NCBI GenBank assembly: GCA_964619785.1
Contig: CAZUGH010000014.1
Coordinates: 1-34,401, forward strand
Reading direction: 5' to 3'
Length of the DNA stretch: 34,401 nucleotides
Source of the DNA: CAZUGH01 sp964619785
GTDB lineage: Bacteria > Bacillota > Clostridia > Lachnospirales > Lachnospiraceae
A program made the translations under genes and the position numbers. The notes under the pieces are model-generated. The model saw only the letters and a list, made by a program, of their open reading frames with translations, searched no databases and was not told where the DNA came from. Below are positions 7,682 through 16,422 of the stretch, in pieces. How positions within the stretch are numbered: the first letter of the stretch is position 1; the number at the start of each line of letters is the position of its first letter.

Positions 7682-9754
7682 ATGAAAAAGCGTATGAAAA
7701 AGACGATTTCTTTTTTACTTGCATTTGCAATGGTAATTACGTTGTTACCAGTATCGGTTCAGCCCGTTAAAGCAGAGACAGTGACAAAGGTTATTCCGGG
7801 AGCAGTAAATAAAGCCACAGATGGGACAATGACGTTTCCCAATTTGAAGGTTGAGGGAGGTAATCAGATTAAGAGTATTTCGATTCAATTCTCTTCCGCT
7901 GTACAGGATCAAGATCAGATTCTTTTCCAAACACCTACAGAGTACACAGCTTTATTGAGTAAGATGACAAATCCACAAAACACAAGTGGATATGATAAAC
8001 ATATTATTGTAAATGCTGCTAGCAACGACACAACCGTGACGGATGCACAGTGGCAGGATGCTCTGAGAAGAGGCCTTAGCATCAGATTATCAGATAATGA
8101 TATTCGTAAAGTATCATTTATCGTTGAAACAGAAGTGACAACAAAGTTTGTTGAGTTTAATTATTTCAATGGACATTATTATGAAGTGGTTAATAAGAAT
8201 GATGTTCGTTGGACAGAAGCTTATGCAGAATCTGAAGGAAAAACTTACCATGGTATGGATGGATATCTTGTTACGATAACAAGCAAAGAAGAAAATGACT
8301 TTGTTGTATCAATATGCCAAGCGGATACATGGATTGGCTCAACCTGTAGTGATGAATATAAGTATACATATGGTCGCGGAGATCGTGATAAAGCAGCTGG
8401 AGTAGCTTCCTTTTATTTTACTGGTGGAGATGAGAAAGGTCAGCTGATGTGTACGGTCAAGAGAGGCCAGGGAACAAATCCTGTTGAAGTCGGTAGTGTG
8501 ATGCAACAAGGATACACAAACTGGGATCCAAAAGGGGAACCTAACTTCCAGGATAGTGGTTCAGGTGAAGAGTTATATGTTAATTTGTATCTGACATCGT
8601 TATGGGGTGGTACTCCTAAGACATGGAATGACCTATATGATACAGGCGCAACGGAGATTGACTCTTATGTTGTAGAGTATGGTAATGTATTACATAATGG
8701 TAATACCATGGAAGAAAAGAGCGAAATTGTATTAAATAGTTCCTATAATCTGAATGCGAATGATTTCATTATCACGACAGATGAGGCTAAGAATATTACA
8801 AACTCTCAGATTATCAATTATGGTAATGCAACAGCAACACAGCTTGATACAGAGGATAAAGAGATTGATGTAACCAACCAGATTCAAGTAACAGAGAATA
8901 ATATTACTAGTGTTCCTGGAATCTATGGAGTTCAGTACACCGTTGGTGGAGAGGTTACGAAGTCGGTTGTTGCTAAGGTTGTTGATAAGAAGAGCGAGAA
9001 TACAGCTTCTTCCGATATTGCAATCTATGCGAATGGTATTACATTGACAACACAAGATGTTACAAAGGGACCAGACTACAAAGCGTTATCAAGTGTTATG
9101 GCAAAGGTGCTTTCAACAGGAGCTGCCATTCCAAATGAGAACATAACGATTACTTCAAATACGACCGTAGCAACACCAGGCAATTATACGGTTACTTATA
9201 CAGCTTCTTTTGGTGGTAAAACAGAGTCTGTAACGGTTCCGGTAAAAGTAGTAGCAGCGGATAAAGTTTCGATTGAGGCTCAGGATTTCTGTATATCTAA
9301 AGATGTGATTTTGACACAGGATATGGCTAAGACATTATCTGGCGTTACAGCCACATTAGGTACTGATGCGATACATACTTCAGATATTAGTGCAGATATA
9401 TCACAGGCAACAAGAAATCCTGGTGATGTATATGATGTGAAATTCACGACAAGTGGAGAGAGCACAACGGTTAAAGTGACTGTTATGGATAATGCAACAA
9501 GCAATGACGTTGCTAAGATTAATATTGGAGCAAATGATTTTACGATTAGCTTAGACGAATACGATACAGCGGATTTGGCTACAAAAGCTGGCGTTATTGC
9601 CAAGAATTATGATGGTTCCGTTCGAAGTGATATAACAATTGATTCCCATTTGGCTAAAAAGGAAGCAGGAACATATCCAATTACCTTTACGACAGGAACA
9701 GGAAGTCAGGCAACATCTGTTACCGTTTCAATGACAGTTACAGGCAGCTCATTA
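7682..9754 (+). CDS. Secreted C-type-lectin-like / Ig-repeat surface protein, N-terminal part (runs into assembly gap)
   Basis: The first 691 codons of a large exported protein. The signal peptide is MKKRMKKTISFLLAFAMVIT with likely cleavage after VKA at about residue 31. Residues 35-150 form an unrecognised beta-rich region. Residues about 159-334 look like a C-type-lectin-like fold: HYYEVV start, WTEAYAESEG, GYLVTITSKEEN, WIG, a WDPKGEPN segment, EELYVNLY, TWNDLYD and a YVVEYG end. After it come about four Ig-like repeats of 80-100 residues that share a pGtYtVtyT-type strand and a closing VTV/VKV strand. The sequence then meets 100 Ns. The frame that reads through the Ns to 9955 is artificial. 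Ligand unknown; an adhesion or glycan-binding role at the cell surface is inference. Confidence 0.85.
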
Positions 9755-9854
9755 NNNNNNNNNNNNNNNNNNNNNNNNNNNNNNNNNNNNNNNNNNNNNN
9801 NNNNNNNNNNNNNNNNNNNNNNNNNNNNNNNNNNNNNNNNNNNNNNNNNNNNNN
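9755..9854. other. Assembly gap (100 N)
   Basis: Exactly 100 undetermined bases, the conventional filler for a gap of unknown length. Coding frames on the two sides differ (frame 2 before, frame 1 after), which is expected if the true gap length is not 100. It falls inside the Ig-repeat array, where short reads often fail to assemble. Confidence 0.99.
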
Positions 9855-9855
9855 A

Positions 9856-10704
9856 CAGTTGCCAGATACCGTTGGACCAGATAAAGTATTTGAAAAGACG
9901 AATCCAGTCGATATCAAGGAGCCAATTGATACAGGTAGAACTGTTCAGGAAGTGACAATTGATGGAGTTACCATTCCATCATCGGCATACACAACAAAAG
10001 ATGGAAATGTAGTCATTAATAAATCTTATCTTGGAACACTACCTGTTGGTAAACATCCTGTAATCATGAAATATACCGATGGAAGCAAGAAGACATTTTC
10101 CATTCAGGTTGTAGAATTTGATAACACCACTGTTGTTAAAAAAGTGCCAATTTTCAATATGAATAAGACAATCAGTGTGAAGTCTAAGTTCACCTTGAAT
10201 CTGGTTGGTATCAATTCAACGGCGATGGTTAGCTTTAAATCATCGAATAAGAAGATAGCTACGGTTAATAGTAAAGGCGTAATTGTAGGTAAGAAAAAAG
10301 GAAAATGTACTGTTTCTGGATGCGTTATTCAAAAAGGTGCTTATTATAAGGTAAATGTAAAGATTAAGGTTGTTAAGAAACTAAAGATTTACAATCTTAC
10401 CAAGAAGGCACTAAGTAAAAAGTCTGGCGAACTTCCAGAATTCAATGTGTACAAACGAGTATTTAAGGGCAAGAAGACAAAACTAAAATTCACATCCGTT
10501 CAGAAGGATGCCAAGATTAGTTATAAGTCATCTAAGAAAAAGATTGCAACAGTAAGTAAAAAAGGAGTAATCAAGGGTAAGAAAAAAGGATTCTGCGTTG
10601 TGACAGCAACGATTGTACAGAATGGTAAGACCTTTGTTACGAGAGTATTTGTTCGTGTTGATGATTATACAAAGAACAAACAGTTAAAGAAATATTTGAA
10701 ATAA
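9856..10704 (+). CDS. Same surface protein after the gap: X2-like module and two Big_2-like domains (C-terminal part)
   Basis: The reading frame is open from the first bases after the gap and ends with TAA at 10702-10704, 282 residues. Residues about 25-90 (VTIDGVTIPSSAYTTKDG to FSIQVVEF) resemble an X2-type Ig module of bacterial glycan-binding proteins. Two Big_2-like domains follow at about 95-175 and 195-275. Each carries the pattern SSxKKIATVxxKGVIxGKKKG. The tail is lysine-rich, suggesting ionic attachment to the anionic wall, since no LPXTG-type sorting motif is visible. There is no start codon with a ribosome site after the gap, so this is best read as the 3' end of the gene beginning at 7682. 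A separate second gene within the missing sequence cannot be excluded. Confidence 0.8.
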   Translation, partial: QLPDTVGPDKVFEKTNPVDIKEPIDTGRTVQEVTIDGVTIPSSAYTTKDGNVVINKSYLGTLPVGKHPVIMKYTDGSKKTFSIQVVEFDNTTVVKKVPIFNMNKTISVKSKFTLNLVGINSTAMVSFKSSNKKIATVNSKGVIVGKKKGKCTVSGCVIQKGAYYKVNVKIKVVKKLKIYNLTKKALSKKSGELPEFNVYKRVFKGKKTKLKFTSVQKDAKISYKSSKKKIATVSKKGVIKGKKKGFCVVTATIVQNGKTFVTRVFVRVDDYTKNKQLKKYLK

Positions 10705-10711
10705 ATAATAT

Positions 10712-10746
10712 AGAAGGTCGCATCTGTTTATTCGATGCGGCCTTCT
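10712..10746. terminator. Bidirectional terminator between surface protein gene and lysR
   Basis: A 13-bp stem (AGAAGGTCGCATC at 10712-10724 with GATGCGGCCTTCT at 10734-10746, one G-U pair) with a 9-base loop. ACTTCTTTT follows on the plus strand and ATATTATTT on the minus strand. The stem overlaps the last codons of the lysR gene, so it can serve both converging units. Confidence 0.8.
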
Positions 10747-11615
10747 ACTTCTTTTAAAAATTCATCGACGGAAGGTTGGTTTATGCCGGATTTGGAATAG
10801 GCAAAACCAATATTCCGTTTTTTGATTGGTTCGGGAAGATTGATTTCTACAAGTGTTCCATCAGATAATTCTTTTTTAACGAATTCCTTGATAACACAGG
10901 CGACACCTAATCCAATCTTGGCAAATTCAATTAGCAAGTCCATTGTGCTGATTTCGAGAACTTGCTTTACTTCGATGTTGTGAAGCTGAAAATACTGGTT
11001 AATGTATAGACGGGATATGTTGTCTTCATCAAGAAGCATTAAGTTACAAGAACCTAATAAATTGTCCTGTCCTACACCTAATTCTTTTAGATAAGATGCT
11101 GTTGATACAAAGATATCCTGACAAGCATAGTATTTACGAAATGCCATATTGCCTGGTATATCAATCTGTCCGGTTAGTCCGATATCAATCTTGCCTTCCT
11201 CTAACAGTTTCACTGTCTCAAAGGTGGATTGACAATGAATACTTACTTTAATGTGCGGATGATTCTGAATAAAGTCCTGCAAGATAGGAAGAAGAATATA
11301 TTTAATCAAAGTGGTACTAGCACCGATACGAAGTTGACCCGCTCCTACAGCCTTACGTCTGGCAATCTGATATTCTCCTTGCTCTAATGAATCAAAGGCA
11401 GAAGTGGTGTGAGCATAGAGAATTTTCCCTTCTTCTGTTAGAGTGACACCACGAGAACCTCGAACAAAGAGTTTTGTTCCCAGACTAGTTTCTAATTTTT
11501 GAATTGATTTACTAATGGCAGGCTGACTGATAAATAGTTCCTGTGAAGCACGTGATATATTGCCTGCCTTTGCTACAGAATGAAATACACGATACCATGA
11601 TAGATTTTGTTCCAT
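10728..11615 (-). CDS. LysR-family transcriptional regulator, probably of the leu-ilv genes
   Basis: This is a 295-residue LysR-type regulator. The N-terminal winged helix-turn-helix covers about residues 1-60 (FHSVAKAGNISRASQELFIS, then QPAISKSIQKLE and FVRGSRGVTLTEEG). The C-terminal two thirds is a periplasmic-binding-protein-like effector domain. The ATG has AAAGGTGATTAA upstream. It is transcribed divergently from leuC with 122 bases between them, and that interval holds two dyads with T-N11-A spacing. LysR regulators next to divergent biosynthetic genes usually control them and themselves, so control of leuCDB is a strong inference. The effector may be a leucine-pathway intermediate, but nothing in the sequence shows which. 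Confidence 0.92.
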   Translation of the reverse strand: MEQNLSWYRVFHSVAKAGNISRASQELFISQPAISKSIQKLETSLGTKLFVRGSRGVTLTEEGKILYAHTTSAFDSLEQGEYQIARRKAVGAGQLRIGASTTLIKYILLPILQDFIQNHPHIKVSIHCQSTFETVKLLEEGKIDIGLTGQIDIPGNMAFRKYYACQDIFVSTASYLKELGVGQDNLLGSCNLMLLDEDNISRLYINQYFQLHNIEVKQVLEISTMDLLIEFAKIGLGVACVIKEFVKKELSDGTLVEINLPEPIKKRNIGFAYSKSGINQPSVDEFLKEVEGRIE

Positions 11616-11634
11616 TTAATCACCTTTCTATAGA

Positions 11635-11651
11635 CATAACTATGGGTTATG
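11635..11651. promoter_or_regulatory. LysR-type operator, upstream dyad
   Basis: A perfect inverted repeat CATAAC-TATGG-GTTATG with the T-N11-A spacing (T11637 to A11649) typical of LysR-family recognition sites. It lies 19 bases before the lysR start codon and about 20 bases upstream of the leuC -35, so it can serve both activation of leuC and autoregulation. Confidence 0.65.
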
Positions 11652-11671
11652 GTAAATATATTTAATATGTA

Positions 11672-11701
11672 TTACAATTATATCACATTCAGTGCTATAA
11701 T
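11672..11701 (+). promoter_or_regulatory. Promoter of leuC-leuD
   Basis: The -10 is TATAAT (11696-11701) with an extended TGC. The -35 is a poor TTACAA (11672-11677) at 18 bp. A strong -10 with a weak -35 is usual for activator-dependent promoters, in line with LysR control. Confidence 0.65.
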
Positions 11702-11709
11702 GGCTATAG
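11695..11709. promoter_or_regulatory. LysR-type operator, second dyad over the leuC -10
   Basis: CTATA-ATGGC-TATAG is a perfect inverted repeat with T-N11-A spacing (T11696 to A11708). It covers the leuC -10, and its centre is 59 bp from the upstream dyad. An imperfect direct repeat supports a shared site: ATGG at 11642 and at 11700 is followed in both by a TAT and then GTAAATATA. Confidence 0.5.
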
Positions 11710-11737
11710 TAAATATAAAACGAAGGGAGAGATTCTC

Positions 11738-13003
11738 ATGGGAATGACAATGACCCAGAAAATCTTAGCTGCACATGCAGGTTTAGACCATGTCGTAGCA
11801 GGACAGTTAATAGAAGCAGATCTTGATTTGGTATTGGCCAATGATATTACAGGACCAGTAGCAATTCACGAGGTCGAGAAATTAAATAAAAAGACAGTAT
11901 TTGATAAGGACAAGATTGCACTTGTTCCTGATCATTTTACACCAAACAAGGATATTAAGTCTGCAGAGCATTGCAAGTGTGTTCGTGAATATGCGTGCAA
12001 GCATGATATTACGAATTATTTTGAAGTTGGTGAGATGGGGATTGAACATGCACTTCTTCCAGAAAAAGGATTAATCGTAGCTGGCGAGACATGCATCGGT
12101 GCAGATTCGCATACTTGTACATATGGAGCATTAGGCGCATTCTCAACAGGTGTTGGAAGTACTGACATGGGTGCCGGTATGATTACCGGTCAGGCATGGT
12201 TTAAGGTGCCATCCGCAATTTCTGTTGTTTTAACCGGCAAACTCAATAAATGGGTAAGTGGTAAAGATGTGATTTTATACTTAATCGGTATGATTGGTGT
12301 CGATGGCGCTCTCTACAAATCATTAGAGTTTACAGGCGAAGGTGTTGCTAGTCTTGGTATGGATGATCGATTTACAATCGCGAATATGGCAATTGAAGCT
12401 GGTGCTAAGAATGGTATTTTCCCAGTTGATGATCAGACAATTGCATACATGAAAGAGCATTCAAAGAAAGAGTATACAATTTATGAAGCAGATGCAGATG
12501 CCCAATATGATCAGGTTATCACGATTGATTTAGGCTCACTTGAGCCAACGGTTGCATTTCCACATCTTCCTGAAAATACAAAGACAGTCAAAGAATCTGG
12601 TGATGTTAAGATTGACCAGGTTGTTATCGGTTCTTGCACAAATGGTCGTATCGAGGATTTGCGTACGGCGGCTAAAGTTTTTGAAGGCCGTAAGGTGAAG
12701 AAAGGTATTCGTGCCATTGTATTCCCAGCTACGCAGTCTATTTATCTTCAAGCTATTGAAGAGGGCCTGGTTCAAACCTTTATCAAATCAGGTTGTGTGG
12801 TAAGTACTCCAACTTGTGGTCCATGTTTGGGTGGACATATGGGAGTCTTAGCAGCTGGTGAACGTGCTGTATCCACAACAAATCGTAACTTTGTAGGACG
12901 TATGGGACATGTGGAGTCTGAGGTTTATCTGGCAAGCCCAGCGGTTGCAGCAGCAAGTGCAATTACAGGTAAGATTTCTGAACCTGCTGAATTAGGTTTA
13001 TAG
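11738..13003 (+). CDS. leuC: 3-isopropylmalate dehydratase, large subunit
   Basis: This is the 421-residue catalytic subunit of isopropylmalate isomerase, an aconitase-type [4Fe-4S] enzyme that converts 2- to 3-isopropylmalate in leucine synthesis. Cluster ligands are C300 (in GSCTNGR), C360 and C363 (TCGPCLGG), with the spacing seen in LeuC. The DSHTCTYGALGAFSTGVGST segment is also conserved. The length is that of the shorter clostridial/archaeal LeuC type rather than the 466-residue enterobacterial form. GAAGGGAGA precedes the ATG at 11738; an ATG at 11744 is a less likely alternative. leuD follows 15 bases after its stop and encodes the partner subunit. Confidence 0.97.
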   Translation: MGMTMTQKILAAHAGLDHVVAGQLIEADLDLVLANDITGPVAIHEVEKLNKKTVFDKDKIALVPDHFTPNKDIKSAEHCKCVREYACKHDITNYFEVGEMGIEHALLPEKGLIVAGETCIGADSHTCTYGALGAFSTGVGSTDMGAGMITGQAWFKVPSAISVVLTGKLNKWVSGKDVILYLIGMIGVDGALYKSLEFTGEGVASLGMDDRFTIANMAIEAGAKNGIFPVDDQTIAYMKEHSKKEYTIYEADADAQYDQVITIDLGSLEPTVAFPHLPENTKTVKESGDVKIDQVVIGSCTNGRIEDLRTAAKVFEGRKVKKGIRAIVFPATQSIYLQAIEEGLVQTFIKSGCVVSTPTCGPCLGGHMGVLAAGERAVSTTNRNFVGRMGHVESEVYLASPAVAAASAITGKISEPAELGL

Positions 13004-13018
13004 AAGGGAGATTGTAAA

Positions 13019-13504
13019 ATGAAAGCATTAGGAAAAGTATTCAAATACGGTGACAATGTAGATACAGATGTTATTATTCCAGCAAGATATCTGAATTCAT
13101 CAGATCCGGCAGAATTGGCAAAACATTGTATGGAAGATATCGATAAAGAATTTGTTAATCAGGTGAAAAAAGGCGACATAATCGTAGCTGAGAAAAATTT
13201 TGGCTGTGGCTCATCTCGTGAACATGCACCAATTTCAATTAAAACAGCGGGCGTTAGTTGTGTCATTGCAGAGACATTTGCACGAATTTTCTATCGCAAT
13301 GCGATCAATATTGGTCTTCCGATTATTGAGTGTAAAGAAGCTTCTGAGAAAATCGAAGCAGGAGATGAAGTGGAAATCGACTTTGATAGTGGCAAGATTA
13401 TTAACAAAACGAAGAATGAAGAATATCAGGGTCAGGCATTTCCTGAGTTTATGCAAAAAATTATTAAAGCAGAAGGATTAATGAATTATATTAATGCGAA
13501 ATAA
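13019..13504 (+). CDS. leuD: 3-isopropylmalate dehydratase, small subunit
   Basis: This is the 161-residue swivel-domain subunit that pairs with LeuC to form the isomerase. The substrate-recognition motif GCGSSREHAPISIK is at about 61-74. The N-terminus shows KYGDNVDTDVIIPARYL, the usual opening of this family. The short length matches the LeuC type next to it. The ribosome site AGAAGGGAG lies before the ATG. A weak hairpin follows, after which a separate promoter starts leuB. Confidence 0.97.
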   Translation: MKALGKVFKYGDNVDTDVIIPARYLNSSDPAELAKHCMEDIDKEFVNQVKKGDIIVAEKNFGCGSSREHAPISIKTAGVSCVIAETFARIFYRNAINIGLPIIECKEASEKIEAGDEVEIDFDSGKIINKTKNEEYQGQAFPEFMQKIIKAEGLMNYINAK

Positions 13505-13512
13505 GTCACTTA

Positions 13513-13537
13513 GGAAGCCATTTTGATGGCTTCCTTT
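13513..13537 (+). terminator. Weak terminator or attenuator after leuD
   Basis: A perfect 8-bp stem (GGAAGCCA at 13513-13520 with TGGCTTCC at 13527-13534) with a 6-base loop. Only three T residues follow, so termination is probably partial and some readthrough into leuB is likely. Confidence 0.55.
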
Positions 13538-13552
13538 GGACTATGTAGAAAC

Positions 13553-13581
13553 TTGACAGCATGAAGTGGTTGTTCTATACT
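13553..13581 (+). promoter_or_regulatory. Sigma-A promoter of leuB-ilvD-ilvB
   Basis: A consensus -35 TTGACA (13553-13558), a 17-bp spacer and a -10 TATACT (13576-13581). It would give leuB, ilvD and ilvB expression independent of the LysR-controlled leuC promoter. Confidence 0.85.
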
Positions 13582-13617
13582 TTATATTTAAGCATTTAAT
13601 TTAGATTGGAGAATAAA

Positions 13618-14709
13618 ATGAGTGAATTTAATATAGCAGTGATTAAGGGTGATGGAATCGGACCCGAGATCGTGACAGAAGCAATGAAGGTGTTAGATAA
13701 GGTTGCTGATACATTTGGTCATACCTTTCACTATGATCAATTATTGATGGGTGGTTGCTCCATTGACGCATGTGGTGTCCCACTAACAGATGAAGCTGTG
13801 GAATGTGCGAAGAAGGCAGATGCCGTCTTGTTAGGCTCGATTGGTGGAGATACGAGTACATCTCCATGGTATCAATTAGAACCGTCGAAGAGACCAGAAG
13901 CCGGTCTACTTAAGATTCGTAAGGAATTGAATCTATTTGCTAATTTACGTCCTGCATTATTATATCCTGAACTTCGCGGTGCATGTCCTCTGAAAGAGGA
14001 GATATCAGCCAAGGGATTTGATATGATGATCATGCGCGAATTGACTGGTGGATTGTATTTCGGAGCTAGAGAGACTGTTGTTGAGAATGGCAAGAAAAAG
14101 GCAACGGATACTCTTACATATTCCGAAGATGAGATTCGTAGAATTGCTATTCGAGGCTTTGATATTGCAAGAAAGAGACGTAATAAAGTGACTTCTGTGG
14201 ATAAAGCAAATGTACTAGATTCATCTAGACTTTGGAGAGCGGTTGTAAATGAAGTGGCGAAAGATTATCCTGATGTTGAATTAGAGCATATGCTAGTAGA
14301 CAATTGTGCGATGCAGCTCGTTCGTGATCCGGCACAGTTTGATGTTATCTTAACAGAGAATATGTTTGGAGATATATTATCGGATGAAGCAAGTATGGTT
14401 ACAGGTTCGATTGGTATGCTTTCATCAGCAAGTCTTCGTGATGATACATTTGGTATGTATGAGCCAAGCCATGGTTCTGCTCCCGATATTGCAGGGCAGA
14501 ATAAAGCAAATCCAATTGCAACAATCATTTCTGCAGCGATGCTACTTCGTTATTCGTTAGATTTGAATGAAGAAGCAGATGCGATTGAAGAAGCGGTAAA
14601 GAATGTTTTGAAAAAGGGTTATCGTACCGTTGATATTATGTCAGAGGGCAACACACTTCTTGGCACAAGCGAGATGGGTGATGTAATCTGTAAAGAGATA
14701 TGCAAATAA
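13618..14709 (+). CDS. leuB: 3-isopropylmalate dehydrogenase
   Basis: This 363-residue enzyme oxidatively decarboxylates 3-isopropylmalate with NAD+, the third step of leucine synthesis. Family marks are KGDGIGPEIV near the N-terminus, NLFANLRPALLYPEL, the active-site LTGGLYFG, KANVLDSSRLWR and the metal/NAD segment NMFGDILSDEASM followed by SIGMLSSASL. I chose ATG 13618 because GGAG at 13608-13611 is its ribosome site; the in-frame TTG at 13606 overlaps that site and adds four residues. ilvD follows 15 bases downstream. Confidence 0.97.
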   Translation: MSEFNIAVIKGDGIGPEIVTEAMKVLDKVADTFGHTFHYDQLLMGGCSIDACGVPLTDEAVECAKKADAVLLGSIGGDTSTSPWYQLEPSKRPEAGLLKIRKELNLFANLRPALLYPELRGACPLKEEISAKGFDMMIMRELTGGLYFGARETVVENGKKKATDTLTYSEDEIRRIAIRGFDIARKRRNKVTSVDKANVLDSSRLWRAVVNEVAKDYPDVELEHMLVDNCAMQLVRDPAQFDVILTENMFGDILSDEASMVTGSIGMLSSASLRDDTFGMYEPSHGSAPDIAGQNKANPIATIISAAMLLRYSLDLNEEADAIEEAVKNVLKKGYRTVDIMSEGNTLLGTSEMGDVICKEICK

Positions 14710-14724
14710 GAGAGGAGATTAATT

Positions 14725-16386
14725 ATGAAGAGTGATTCAGTAAAAGCAGGAATAGCACAAGCACCTCATCGTTCTCTGTTTAATGCCTTGGGAATGACGG
14801 CAGAAGAGATGAAGAAGCCTTTAGTAGGTATTGTAAGTTCATATAATGAAATTGTACCAGGACATATGAACCTGGATAAAATCGTAGAAGCTGTCAAGAT
14901 GGGTGTAGCAATGGCAGGTGGAACACCAATCGTGTTCCCAGCAATTGCTGTCTGTGATGGTATTGCGATGGGACATATTGGTATGAAGTATTCGCTTGTA
15001 ACGAGAGACTTGATTGCTGATTCTACCGAGTGTATGGCATTAGCTCATGCATTTGATGCTTTGGTTATGGTACCAAATTGTGATAAAAATGTACCAGGAC
15101 TGTTGATGGCTGCAGCGCGTGTTAATGTGCCTACTGTATTCGTTAGTGGAGGTCCAATGCTTGCTGGTCGTGTAAATGGTGAAAGAAGAAGTTTATCTAG
15201 TATGTTTGAGGCAGTTGGTGCTCATGCAGCAGGTACGATGACCGATGAGGAAGTACTTGAATATGAGAATAAAGTATGCCCAACATGTGGTTCTTGTTCC
15301 GGTATGTATACAGCCAATTCGATGAACTGTTTGACAGAGGCAATTGGTATGGGACTTCGTGGTAATGGTACGATTCCAGCAGTTTATTCTGAAAGAATTC
15401 GTCTTGCAAAACATGCAGGTATGAAGGTGATGGAATTATATGAGAAGAATATTCGTCCAAGAGATATTATGACGGAAGAAGCATTCCGTAATGCATTGAC
15501 AGTAGATATGGCACTTGGATGTTCAACGAATACAATGCTTCACTTGCCAGCAATTGCAAATGAATGTGGTGTAGATCTTAATCTTGATATTGCGAACGAG
15601 ATTAGTGCGGTGACTCCTAACCTTTGTCATCTTGCTCCTGCAGGTCATACTTATATGGAGCAGTTGAATGAAGCTGGTGGTGTCTATGCTGTCATGAAAG
15701 AGTTAACGAAGAAGAACCTTTTAAATACAGATTTGATTACTTGTACGGGCAATACAGTAGGTGAAAATATCGCAGATGCTGTCAATCGCGACCCAGAAGT
15801 AATTCGTCCGATTACAAATCCTTATAGTGAAACAGGCGGAATTGCAGTACTTCGTGGTAATCTTGCTCCAGATACAGGTGTTGTTAAACGTTCAGCTGTT
15901 GCACCGGAGATGATGGTACATGAAGGTCCCGCAAGAGTATTTGACTGTGAAGAAGATGCAATTGCAGCGATTACTGGTGGTAAGATTGTAGCAGGAGATG
16001 TTGTTGTAATCCGCTATGAAGGACCTAAGGGTGGACCTGGTATGAGAGAGATGCTAAATCCTACATCAGCCATTGCTGGTATGGGTCTTGGTTCCTCTGT
16101 TGCGTTAATTACAGATGGTCGTTTCTCGGGCGCATCCCGCGGAGCATCGATTGGTCATGTATCACCAGAGGCAGCCGTAGGTGGCAATATTGCATTAGTT
16201 GAAGAAGGCGATATCATCAAGATTAATATTCCAGAGAACAAGCTTGATTTTGTAATCTCAGATGAAGAATTAGAACAACGTCGTGCAAAATGGCAGCCAA
16301 GAGAGCCGAAAGTTACTACCGGCTATCTAGCACGTTATGCTAGTATGGTTACATCCGGTAACAAAGGTGCAGTATTAAAGAAATAG
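14725..16386 (+). CDS. ilvD: Dihydroxy-acid dehydratase
   Basis: This is a 553-residue Fe-S enzyme making the 2-keto acids in the third common step of valine and isoleucine synthesis. Conserved cysteines are C119 in NCDKNVPGLLMAA and C185, C188 and C191 in CPTCGSCSGMYTANSMNC. Where [2Fe-2S]-type enzymes carry a third cluster cysteine (PCN after a conserved proline), this protein has P-G-H with G46. That resembles the E. coli enzyme and predicts an oxygen-labile [4Fe-4S] cluster, which fits an anaerobe. The start ATG follows AGAGGAG. Length and motifs are normal. Confidence 0.97.
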   Translation: MKSDSVKAGIAQAPHRSLFNALGMTAEEMKKPLVGIVSSYNEIVPGHMNLDKIVEAVKMGVAMAGGTPIVFPAIAVCDGIAMGHIGMKYSLVTRDLIADSTECMALAHAFDALVMVPNCDKNVPGLLMAAARVNVPTVFVSGGPMLAGRVNGERRSLSSMFEAVGAHAAGTMTDEEVLEYENKVCPTCGSCSGMYTANSMNCLTEAIGMGLRGNGTIPAVYSERIRLAKHAGMKVMELYEKNIRPRDIMTEEAFRNALTVDMALGCSTNTMLHLPAIANECGVDLNLDIANEISAVTPNLCHLAPAGHTYMEQLNEAGGVYAVMKELTKKNLLNTDLITCTGNTVGENIADAVNRDPEVIRPITNPYSETGGIAVLRGNLAPDTGVVKRSAVAPEMMVHEGPARVFDCEEDAIAAITGGKIVAGDVVVIRYEGPKGGPGMREMLNPTSAIAGMGLGSSVALITDGRFSGASRGASIGHVSPEAAVGGNIALVEEGDIIKINIPENKLDFVISDEELEQRRAKWQPREPKVTTGYLARYASMVTSGNKGAVLKK

Positions 16387-16422
16387 CAATAGAGAATAGA
16401 GAATTAGAGAAAGAGGTGCATC

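Noticed and set aside
9755..9955. Reading frame of the surface protein continued through the Ns to a stop at 9955
   Set aside because: The Ns are filler of arbitrary length, and the sequence after the gap reads well only in the other frame, which matches Ig-type modules.
11653..11664. TAAATATATTTA palindrome in the lysR-leuC interval
   Set aside because: A pure A-T palindrome is expected by chance in A-T-rich intergenic DNA; the T-N11-A dyads are more specific.
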